NCBI GenBank assembly: GCA_020064725.1
Contig: JAGTWJ010000002.1
Span: 3,782,001 to 3,846,000, forward strand
Source: Drechslerella dactyloides
Lineage: Eukaryota > Ascomycota > Orbiliomycetes > Orbiliales > Orbiliaceae
Length of the DNA stretch: 64,000 bases
Reading direction: 5' to 3'
The notes below the pieces were generated by a model. The model did not search any database and had not been told where the DNA came from. It worked only from the letters and a program-made list of their open reading frames with translations. This document shows, one piece after another, positions 55,281-64,000 of the stretch. Numbering within the stretch: position 1 is the first letter of the stretch; each line of letters begins with the position of its first letter. Made by a program: the position numbers and the translations under genes.

Positions 55281-56860
55281 ATGGTTAAAGCATGTACGTT
55301 CGCGTTCGTTGAAGAGTGGAGCCCCGCTATCCCCACCCGGCGTTACCCCTCCGCCCCGCCTCAACCGCATCTCGCAAGCCAAATCCGGTGGGAAAGGGAG
55401 GGTTTGGGTTGCGGGACCAGCGTCAATTTCATCTCACCATTGCGACCATGTGATAGTGAAGAGCGATCGATGATCAGAATGCTGACAGTGTCATCTCTGT
55501 AGCCGTCCTCGGTGCCTCTGGCGGCATTGGCCAGGTATGCAGCCTCAATTCTGCCGCATTCCCGCTCTAACGCATTCTGACCCCTCGGCTGCAAAATGGC
55601 CAAGCTCGGGGGCGGAGGCTCCGGACGAAGGGAACTGAAATAACGAAGATGTACTGACCGGTTGTCGTACCGTAGCCTCTTTCTCTCCTGCTCGCTATTA
55701 GCCCGCTGGTCGACGAGTTGAGCCTCTACGATGTCGTCAACACGCCCGGCGTCGGCGCCGACCTCTCTCACATCAACGCCAGGGCGGTATGTTCTTGTCT
55801 CTTCCCTCTTTTACCCGTAGCTCCTCTCCGCGCGATATGGCAGAACAGCGGCTAATTTGTCCTTGCAGAAAATCACCGCCTACCTGCCTGGGCCGGACAG
55901 TGCTGGCCTCGAAAAGGCCTTGACGGGCTGCGACATTGTCGTCATCCCCGCGGGTATCCCACGTAAGTCTTACACTAGTCGCACCCAAATCCAACGAATT
56001 GAGCAGCACTAACGTATTTCTTGCGATTGAATACAGGCAAGCCGGGCATGACCCGCGACGACCTGTTCAAGATCAACGCGGGCATCGTGCGAGACCTCGC
56101 CGCCGGCGTCGCCAAGTTCTGCCCCAAGGCTCTCGTCCTCATCATCTCCAACCCCGTCAACTCGACCGTGCCCATCGCCGCCGAGGTGCTCAAGGAGCAC
56201 AAGGTCTTCGACCCGACCCGTCTCTTCGGTGTCACCTCGCTCGACGTTGTCCGCGCGTCGACGTTCGTCGCGGATGTCGCAGGCGGCGACCGCACCAAGT
56301 ACAAGGTGCCAGTTGTCGGTGGCCACAGCGGCGAGACCATCGTCCCGCTGCTCAGCCAGATCTCGCCGTCTGTTTCCATCCCCTCGGACAAGCTGGACGC
56401 GCTGGTGAACCGCATACAGTTCGGCGGCGACGAGGTTGTCAAGGCGAAGGATGGCGCTGGGTCCGCGACGCTGTCTATGGCGTATGCGGGCTTCCGTTTC
56501 GCTGAGGCTCTGTTGAAGGCTGGTCAGGGCGAGACCGGCATCGTCGAGCCGGCGTACGTTTACCTCCCGGGTGTTCCCGGTGGGAAGGAGGTGCAGGAAA
56601 TCGTCGGCGGACTCGAGTATTTCGCCGTTCCAATCGAGCTCGGGGTGCGTATCCACATCTTTATCGTAATCTAATTGGCCCTTCGAGACGCAAGCTAACG
56701 GATCATGTAATTGGAACAGCCAAACGGTGTGGTCAAGGCGACGAACCCGCTGCCGAATGCGAACGAGTACGAGAAGAAGCTGCTTGAGAAGTGCTACGAG
56801 GGCCTGAAGGGCAATATCGCCAAGGGCGTCGAATTCATCGGGACCCAAAGCTCAAAGTAG
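55281..56860 (+). CDS. Malate dehydrogenase, NAD-dependent, cytosolic type
   Basis: Interconverts malate and oxaloacetate. Six exons: 55281-55293, 55503-55534, 55676-55786, 55869-55962, 56037-56644, 56720-56860, giving 332 residues. The first exon has only 13 bases (MVKA plus one). The NAD-binding GASGGIGQ loop at 8-15 is split between exons 2 and 3. Further landmarks are ELSLYDVVNTPGVGADLSHI, the substrate loop IPRKPGMTRDDLF, VLIISNPVNSTVPIAAEVL, the catalytic histidine in VVGGHSGETIVPLLSQ and GAGSATLSMAYAG. The protein starts directly at the Rossmann strand with no presequence, and its end (GTQSSK) is not a peroxisomal SKL signal, so a cytosolic place is inferred. Three small early exons resemble the layout of actin and eL28 here. 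Confidence 0.95.
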
Positions 56861-57717
56861 GTTTCCAACACCGCGGCAGGCCGAATACCATCTGGTACCA
56901 GGATCAAACCAACCCACCGGACACTTTTTACATGACATCTCTACATCTATCATTCTCATATTACTATCTTGGCTACTGGAGCAACGCGGGACGGGCGAGG
57001 CGCTAATGAGTATTCGGGAGAGCTAGGTTATAGGAAACAGAAGCTGTTGAGTTGTTGAAGAACGACCTGACCGCGTGCAGCATTGATTGATACTAGGTTG
57101 GTTGCTGGATATTGATTCTTCATTTTACCGGATTTGTCGTGCGCCTTTATCTTTGGTTTCGGACTGGTCGATAATACTTGCTACACGTCGTCAATTGATT
57201 CGAATTCGCATACGCTAAAATTTCACCGACGGACCTCCTGATACACGAAAGGAGGACGGAATCGAAGAACGGGCCTATACACGAACGGACCGACGGACGA
57301 CGGCGCGATGTGCTGTACTACCATCCGAAGGAAGGGGCGCGCGTCTCAGTATTTCGTATAGCTTGAAAGCACATATTATAGAATTACAGCCGGCCGGCCT
57401 TCATTGGTATCTTGTATCTCTCCATACACCCGTGAACCAAGCGTACTGTAAGAATTATGTATCCGTGTATACAATTAAATTAAAAAAGTTAAATCCAACA
57501 TAACCACCCCATCTATCATGAACGCCAATTGCAAAAGAAACGCCAACCATGACGTACATTGCAGTACGTGTACCATTTACAAATATATCATCACCACGGA
57601 AGCATGTGTCTACCGGCCCCATCAAAAATTATCGCCATAATAGTCACGGACCGCAGCCTTCTTGCGGACGGTAAGGTGGACGGTGTGCACGAAGTCTCGC
57701 ATGTCCTCGACCAGCTG
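56861..57717. other. Convergent malate dehydrogenase / TRS33 3' region
   Basis: About 0.86 kb between convergent stop codons. AT-rich in its second half, in line with 3' untranslated and polyadenylation sequence. No gene was seen. Confidence 0.5.
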
Positions 57718-58593
57718 CTAGCCGGAGGTGGTCTTGTTTACAGTCGTGATCTGGAATACCGCGCCGGGCAGGCCGGGTGTCTCGGCGGTGACTTGGGCGT
57801 TGACGCCCATTGCGCTGAGGGCACCGCGGATGATGCCGCAGGGGAACTGGAGGAACTGGAGACGATGCGTTAGCTTGTGGTGGTATTGTTGTCTGGTATT
57901 AGTTGGGGACGTACGGGGCCGGCTTTGGTGACGGCGGGGACGCCGCTTGTGGCGCTCATGCGGACGAGGGGGCGGAAGGTGAGGTCTGTGAGGACGTAGA
58001 CGCCCTATACGATATGGTGATTAGTATAGTTATAACAGATGAATGTGTGTGTATAAGGGAGGCAGGGAGGGAGCTACCCGATGGTTGGTCTTGAGATTGT
58101 CGATTTGCTTGCGGAAGACGAGGTGCCAGATGTCCTTGCACAGGAACTTGATCACGTCCAGCGTGTCCGTGAAGCGGCTGCGGTCGCGGGAGAAGCGCTC
58201 GACGAGGCCGATGCCGACTTTATACCCCAGGTTCTCCAGCCGGCTGTAGATGTCGTCGCGCGCGGCGTCCTCCTCCTTGTCGCCTGCTGCTGCCGCTGCA
58301 GCTGCAGCTCCTCCCGCCGCTGCCGAAGCTGCGGTTGAACTCGTAGCATTGGTGGTTACGGACGACGCATCGGGACGGGTTGTGATTGTGGCTGTAGCTG
58401 TAGCGGACGATGGGGCGTCTATTGTCGGCGCGGCGTCGGCGATGCGGTGGACGAGCGGGACGAGCTCGATGAGCAGCAGGTCGATGCAGCTGGCGGAGAA
58501 GAAGGTGGCCGTCGGGTCGTTGAAGTTGTACGGCGGCAGCGGGGCCTCGAAGGACATGTTTGCGGGAGCGGTGGTGGCGGACAGGCGTGACAT
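57718..58593 (-). CDS. TRS33: TRAPP complex subunit TRS33 (TRAPPC6)
   Basis: Bet3-fold subunit of the TRAPP tethering complex, which activates Ypt1/Rab1 at the Golgi. Exons in gene order 58593-58078, 58004-57915, 57855-57718 give 247 residues. Conserved parts are DLLLIELVPLVHRIAD, RLENLGYKVGIGLVERFSRD, LDVIKFLCKDIWHLVFRKQI with the invariant DNLKTNHRGVYVLTD, and FPCGIIRGALSAMGV. Between the first and second conserved blocks lies an inserted low-complexity tract of about 50 residues, Thr/Ser- then Ala-rich (AAAGGAAAAAAAAGDKEED). The third exon has two possible acceptors nine bases apart (57855 or 57846), differing by FLQ. Two ATGs lie at the start; the first is used, the second at residue 13 (MSFEAPLPPYNF) is equally possible. 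Confidence 0.92.
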
Positions 58594-58753
58594 CGTGATC
58601 GCGGGTGGGGAGTTTATATTTTATAACTTTCAATGATAGTAGTATGGTATCGCGGGTGGGTAACGTGGTGGAGGAGCTGTCTGGTGTAGCTACAGCTACC
58701 CGTCGGTTATCTCGCTACCATTCTCGCTTGACGTCCTCCGCTCACCAACCACC
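58594..58753. promoter_or_regulatory. Short bidirectional promoter TRS33 / RCE1
   Basis: Only 160 bases separate the two divergent start codons, so both promoters and leaders must share or overlap this sequence. No TATA element is obvious. Confidence 0.6.
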
Positions 58754-59781
58754 ATGGCCGCGTCCACAGGTATGTACCCATCCACCATATCCAGAGTACT
58801 TGATTACTATCGATTGATGAATATGGAGCTAACTGACGTTGATACATGCAGGCGGCATCTCCGCTGCCACCGCGGCCGCCCTCTCCGTCGGGTACACGGT
58901 AACCTTCGTCGGCGTCCTCTACCTCCACCCGCTCTCCCGCCCCTCGCCAACCCAGTCGCGCGACGCGGACTCCGTCATCCGCCTGCGGGTTCGCGCCGTG
59001 CAGGTCTCCTGTCTGCTCACGACGCTCGCGACGTTGGTAACGCTGCGGACAGCGGACGTGTCGTTCCCGGACAGCCTGCGGTTGATGGGCGTGTGGCCTG
59101 TCAGCATCGTCGATGTGGCCAAGACGCTCGCGCTGACGATGGTGCTGTTCGCGGGACCGCTCGCGGAGACGCTGTGGCTTGAGAGGGAGGAGGGGGTGGA
59201 CTTTGTGCAGGATGCGCGGTACGCGCTGGGCAGCTGGATCGGCTGGCGGAACTACGTCGTCGTGCGCATCCTCCTCCTCATCCCGCCCGCATCACGGGTC
59301 CGCACAAATATATATACTGACAAGACCGTAACAGGGCCCATGGGCGGAAGAAGTGACGTTCAGGTCACACATCCTCGCCGTCCACCTCTGCACACCCAAC
59401 CCGTCGCTCGGACATCTAACCCTCACAACACCCCTCTACTTTGGCATTGCGCACCTGCACCACCTGTACGAATTCGCACTCACGCACCCGGACCTCCCGC
59501 TAACGCTGGCCGTCGTGCGCTCGCTCGTGCAGTTCTGCTACACCACGCTCTTCGGCTGGTTCGCCGCCTGGGTGTTCCTGCGCACGGGCAGTCTGTGGGC
59601 TGCTGTCGCCGCGCACAGTTTCTGCAACGTTATGGGTCTGCCACGGTTTTGGGGCCCGCTGGAGGGCGCGGGTTGGCGGACGGGCGTGTATTATGGGTTG
59701 TTGGTACTCGGTGTCGTGGGGTTTTATAACGGGCTGTGGAGCTGGACGGAGAGCGACAATGCCTTGATATCGATACGGTGA
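58754..59781 (+). CDS. RCE1: CAAX prenyl protease 2
   Basis: Integral ER-membrane protease that removes the last three residues of prenylated CAAX proteins such as Ras and mating pheromone. Exons 58754-58769, 58852-59261, 59335-59781 give 290 residues with about seven hydrophobic segments. The CPBP catalytic motifs are present: GPWAEEVTFRS (paired glutamates, then arginine) at the start of exon 3, FGIAHLHHLYE and AAHSFCNVMGLP. The first exon encodes MAAST plus one base. The intron before GPWAEE (73 bases, branch TACTGAC) restores the NYVVGPWAEEV join. It diverges from TRS33 over 160 bases and converges on the SUMO ligase gene. Confidence 0.94.
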
Positions 59782-60522
59782 TTGATATTATATTATACCA
59801 TTTGTTTCCGTTGGAATCTTGCTACGATGTTATGATGATGTGTGTGGTTATACATTTTTGTGTAGATGTATTGCATCGCGGCCTTTTTGATGGCTATATA
59901 TATCGATAACTAGAGTCTATTCCATCTGTTAAGCTTGTATAATATTGCAGACATGCAATAGTCGATCGATATCCCATATGTATATAACGTTGTCTACACG
60001 CGCGACGGTAAAAAATATGCACAGCCTCAATTCAGCATCCCTTCGCTCCCTTTCACCCGTAGAAGCCGGTGTACTAATGGTAAACATGCACAAAACGAAC
60101 AGCAAGCAAAGCAGATATGGAACGCCACCTAGCAGATATATCGCGGGACCGATAAGCGATGGAAAAGTTCTTGTTTGCTATCTATGGATATATCAGAAAG
60201 CAATCAACGGTGTCACTAAACACCTTATGAGAATGAAAAAAAACCGAGTGCTCACTCGCACCACTCCCTCGAGAAAAAGTGGACCCGCCGACAGAAAAGA
60301 CACAGAAACAGAATACACAGGACGCCTCTTTCACCTTTCGCTAAATGCCGTATAGAAAATTCAAAGGAAAAAAGAAAAACAAGTAGGAAGAAAGAAGGAA
60401 CGGAGGACACAGAATCCGTGTAATGAAACAGCAATCCAGAAAATACCATGGCCACCAGTGCATATCGTCAGTTCATAAATATCAACAGCATCGCCGCATG
60501 CGCATGCAGATTCCTCCCACCC
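59782..60522. other. Convergent RCE1 / SUMO ligase 3' region
   Basis: About 0.74 kb with AT-rich 3' sequence. Short open frames have no recognisable content. Nothing else was seen. Confidence 0.5.
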
Positions 60523-62839
60523 TCAATAATCGTACCCGTTCGACGACCACGACAGCGTGAACGGGTTCGCGGGACTCGCCCCGTTCGCCGGCCTCTGCGA
60601 GTATATAAACGAACCCGTCGGTGTTGGCGTCGCCGATGTCTGGTGTCTCTTAGGTGGCGGTGGCCGCACCTCATCCTCGTCGTCGCTCAGCGTCAAGTCA
60701 ATCGTCACCGGCGCCTTGCGCTTATTGCTGCTTCCGCCGTTCGGACGCGTCGCGCTGCCATTCGGGCGCTGCGAAGACGACGACGACGTTGCCAACGGCT
60801 CGCTGGACAGGCTCTTCGGCGTCGAGAACGGGTTGCGCGAGGCCGCTGGGTGGCTGTGGTGACTGGTGATGAGCACGGGCGGCGGCTGAGCGTTCGGGCC
60901 GGTCCGGAAGCTGGACGGAGCGGAGTCGAGGATCGAAATCTCGTCCTCCGAGTCCTCCGAGTCGTAGTCGTAGTCGCGTTTTATGCGAGGCGATGGCGAC
61001 TTGCGTTCGGGAATGGTCCATTTCCCCATCGGGTCGATCATGACGGCTTCCACGTCCTTGGGGACCGAGTTGAGGATCTCTTCGACGTACTTGTCGACCG
61101 CGAGGTGCTCAAACTCAATTTTCCTGCTGCACACCGGGCACGTCCAGGTCTGCGATGTCTTTGGTCAGCTGGCCGTTCACTTTGGACGCGAAAAGGTGGG
61201 TTGCTTACGGGAGCCTGCTCCTGCAGTTGTAAGAAAGACACAGCGTCATAGCACTGGTGATGCTTGCAGGACGTGGACCTTATAGGAGTGACGATGCGCA
61301 GGGTCGACGCTGGGCATTTCAAGGACATTATGCTTGAAGTCGCCACAATGTCGTCGTCCTGGCTCTCTTTCTGCACTATCGAGATAAAAACTCGTCAGCC
61401 ACGCTCGACAGAACAATGACGATGGGAGAACGTACGTCTGTCCAGAACGCTCTTTTTCGAGATGTGTGGGCGCTTCTTGATCTGGTCCACTAGGTTTTCG
61501 GGCGTGCTCTTGTTCACAAGCTTCACGACAGCCAGGTATTTCTGCGCCAACATCAGCTCATCATGTCCTTATCATGTCCGCTCCATCTGTACGTACCCTG
61601 GTGGAAAGCGCGTAGGTGATTGCGATGGTGTTCTTGAAGCCGACGAGCTTCTCAATATAGTCGGTAATATCCAATGGGCGCGTCGTGCCCGGCTTGTTCT
61701 TCAATCCCCTAAGATTGGCGGAAACTGCCTTGCTGTTGACGCGTATCTCGATCTGTTGCGGGAACGTTACGTGGTGTGGGCCCATCGTGTTTCCTCCCTC
61801 GATCACAGCGCAGTAGAGAATCAACCTCAGCCCATTCTTTCGGATCTCGTCGGCGGTCTGCTGAGTTAGAACGACCGGTACGTGGACGACGGACCGCTGG
61901 ACGGCTGGGTTGGCTCCATTCAGCTCTACGAAGATACGTCAGCCTTGCTTTCTCCTCGGTGTAGGGGTGGGTCGGGCGATCGTACGTGGTAGGGTGTGCG
62001 GTACTGTAATGTTCAGCCGTGGATCGTAGAACGGACTGGGGAAGAAGTTCATGGGATTGGAGCCTGCTCGCGGGGTGCGTTTGCGGTTAGCCATAGATTC
62101 GCGGAAGCAAGGACAGATGGAGGGCGGCGCCAGCATGGCAGCTGAGAGGCTCGTCGTACCTGGACTCATGACTGGCGGGTTCGGAGAGAGCAGTGGCGAA
62201 TGGTAGATGCCGGGTGATCCGTAGTGGGGGCTCGAGAACGTTGCAGCCTTTAGTCCTGGCGGCCGGGGAGGGGCTGCATTCGGCGAGTGGGTTGGAGAAA
62301 GTGGCTCGGTGCTGTCGGGAGTGTATATGAGCCGTTTCAGCTGCTGAAGGCCCTCATCGTTTTTGGCATCGACAACCTTATCAATCTCTGCGGCAGGAAG
62401 GAAAGTCAGCTTTTGCCCGTGAAACGAAATAATTCAAGCAGCGCCTTCGGAAGGTTGAGAACATTTTTTTGGAGGACCGTCGCAGCGACGCATCCACAGA
62501 ATGCGGTTGCGCACGATTACGCTGGCGACGTACGAGCCTAATCGCCAGAGAGGGGGGTCGCTAGGGGGAAGCCTAGAGCCCATCGCGACGACGTCGCCAC
62601 CGTCACCACCCCTTATCGAGGCGGGAGCGGGAGCGTTTGGGGGCTGCGAGACCAGGGTGGGTTCGTCTGTGACACTTACGATCGATCAAGCGGGCCTGTT
62701 GGGCGACTTTCAGCCCAGAGACGGGCAGGGCCAGTTTCTTGAGAATCGTCTGCAGATGCCGAACGAGCAGTTTCTGCTGGACGTATTTGATGAGGGCCGC
62801 CCGCTGCTGTATCCAGCGGGAATCGGTATCGCCGGTCAT
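60523..62839 (-). CDS. SIZ1: SUMO E3 ligase of the SIZ/PIAS family
   Basis: Promotes transfer of SUMO from Ubc9 to nuclear targets. Seven exons in gene order 62839-62680, 62387-62160, 62063-61986, 61925-61597, 61541-61436, 61375-61209, 61149-60523 give 564 residues. N-terminal SAP-like DNA-binding helices (LVRHLQTILKKLALPVSGLK) are split by a 285-base intron. A Pro/Ser linker leads to the PINIT region (NPMNFFPSPFYDPRLNITV to KLVGFKNTIAITYALSTR). The SP-RING zinc domain carries MSLKCPASTLRIVTPIRSTSC, KHHQCYDAVSFLQLQEQAP and TWTCPVC. The C-terminus has an acidic DSEDSEDEISILDSA segment and VTIDLTLSDDEDE, both of which look like SUMO-interacting motifs. Intron 1 is the least certain join: it gives IDQIDKVVDA across the SAP boundary, and a small extra exon within it is possible. 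Confidence 0.92.
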
Positions 62840-64000
62840 AGGTGATGGCCAGGTTCCGGCTCTCGTGGGGGGGCGGGAGGGCTTTGTTCGACGCGACTGG
62901 AGGCGACGGGAGCGGTTGGAGGTGGATCGTGAACGGCGGTCGGAGAGGCTGTGACACGAAGGATGGCGGCGCGACCGGGGAGGGGAAGAATAGCGTGGAA
63001 GAGTCCACGGAGGTTGAAGCCGGCTTGGAGGGAGGAAGGGTCGATGGAGATGATGTCGGAATGAGGATGAAGCAGGGCAGATCTCGCTTCAGGTTTAAAT
63101 CACCCGCGCAGACGAGAAAAAAGAGCCTCCTGCCCGGCCCCACTGCACCGGCGTGACTTGTGGTGAGGCCACTTCTGCCAATTCTCTCAGTCGGCGCTCT
63201 GCCTGCCGCTCTGGCCGCTGGAAAATAAACCGGAGCGAGGGGGAAGCCGGCGGGCATCATGGCGCTTTCTCTTTCTTTCTCTCTTTCGTTCCATCCGTCG
63301 TCTTCCATCGCCCCGTTTCTGCGATCGGAACGAGGAGGAGTTTGCCGGGCCTGTCGCCAATGGCAGGTCGGCCGGCCGTCCATCTGCATCCTGCCGCCTC
63401 CCTGGATCCTGCGTGCCGGCACGCCAGAGCTCGCGCCCGATGGCCAGGCGTCCGTCCGTCGCGGCAGCAGTGGCAATTGCAGATTGGAACGACAGAACAA
63501 AAGACCCTCGTGGCGAGAGGTCATCACGATCACGCTGCGCCGCGTTCAAAGTTCCCCGGCTGGCCGCGTTCAAAGTTCCCCGGCTGGCCGCGTTTGCCGC
63601 GCCGTTGCAGCGATTCGGATTCGCCCAGCCGGCCAGGCTTATGCAACGCGCCAAGCCGCACAATTGCAACACCCGCCGCAACGCAGTCGCGATGTCCGTC
63701 GAGCCTCACCATACAACCTTGAGGACGGCGGTTTATCTTTGCTAGTTCCGGTGGTTTCTGAGGTATACGAGTACGATTTAGGCTGACTGTAGAGATCTAG
63801 TTCCGTGTCTGGCGGACAATACGTAATATACATAGCACCGTCGGCCAGGGCTTCAACAATTCAGTAACTCTACGTAACGAGTAGAGGTGATCCATCGATC
63901 ATGATGTCAAGTTCGATAATTATAGAATTGAGAGCTTGAATTATACCAATCCTATCGATCGCTGTCCCGTATACAACCAACCGCGCAGGTAGATCTATAG
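62840..64000. other. Upstream of the SUMO ligase, to window end
   Basis: About 1.2 kb. Probably the promoter and leader of the SUMO ligase gene. Long GC-rich open frames on both strands (for example minus-strand 62676-63533) overlap each other and the first exon in a different frame, with low-complexity products, and are not supported. A 24-base unit is duplicated at 63540-63587. The last 250 bases are AT-rich with no gene. Confidence 0.5.
63540..63587. repeat. Perfect 24-base tandem duplication
   Basis: Two adjacent identical 24-base copies (63540-63563 and 63564-63587) starting CCGCGTTCAAAG and ending CCGGCTGG, followed by the first seven bases of a third copy. Confidence 0.9.

Noticed and set aside
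62676..63533. Minus-strand 285-residue open frame
   Set aside because: Low-complexity and overlaps the first SUMO ligase exon in the wrong frame.
1..64000. CRISPR array, secondary-metabolite cluster or intact transposon
   Set aside because: No spaced direct repeats, polyketide/NRPS-type domains, transposase, reverse transcriptase or terminal repeats were recognised in reading the window.

Overview
The window is nuclear DNA of a filamentous ascomycete (Pezizomycotina). Genes are split by many short introns (mostly 50-110 bases) with GT...AG ends and CTAAC/CTGAC-type branch sites. Protein sequences are fungal throughout (GPI-type yapsin protease, MIPC synthase-like mannosyltransferase, bifunctional ADE5,7, Pezizomycotina-style PNP-NACHT-ankyrin receptor). 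A narrower taxon cannot be read safely from the sequence. I rebuilt 22 intact protein genes with exon coordinates, plus one intron-containing tRNA and one frame-broken coding remnant.

Layout. 0-8.6 kb: PET100 (+), eRF1/SUP45 (-), prephenate dehydratase PHA2 (+), a phosducin-like protein (-), GDP-mannose transporter (+). 8.6-13 kb: a repeat-rich leader, then a KNR4/SMI1 homologue (+). 13-21.1 kb: a looser, AT-richer block with tRNA-Gly(CCC), a three-domain NLR-type receptor (nucleoside phosphorylase-like, NACHT, ankyrin) and, directly behind it, a coding stretch broken in three places. 21.1-27.2 kb: ADE5,7 (-), homoserine kinase THR1 (+), HIS3 (+). 27.2-31.5 kb: gene-free leader and actin (+), whose first 59 coding bases lie on five tiny exons, one of only 4 bases. 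31.5-37.3 kb: an RMP1-like RNase MRP subunit (-), splicing factor CWC21 (+), a SUR1/CSH1-like mannosyltransferase (-), TIM8 (+). 37.3-50.9 kb: an uncharacterised serine-rich membrane protein (-), ribosomal protein eL28 (-), a GPI-type aspartic protease (-). 50.9-62.8 kb: RFC4 (+), malate dehydrogenase (+), TRAPP subunit TRS33 (-), CAAX protease RCE1 (+), SUMO E3 ligase of the SIZ/PIAS type (-).

Most of the window is housekeeping: translation and its termination, amino-acid and purine synthesis, cell wall and glycosylation supply (GDP-mannose import, MIPC synthesis, KNR4, yapsin), mitochondrial assembly, trafficking, replication and SUMOylation. There is no biosynthetic gene cluster, CRISPR array or intact transposon. 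The accessory part is the 13-21 kb block: the receptor belongs to a class tied to non-self recognition in fungi, it sits beside a tRNA gene, and its 3' neighbour is decayed.

Exon joins were made by reading splice signals and checking frame and family length by eye. No search or transcript data were available.
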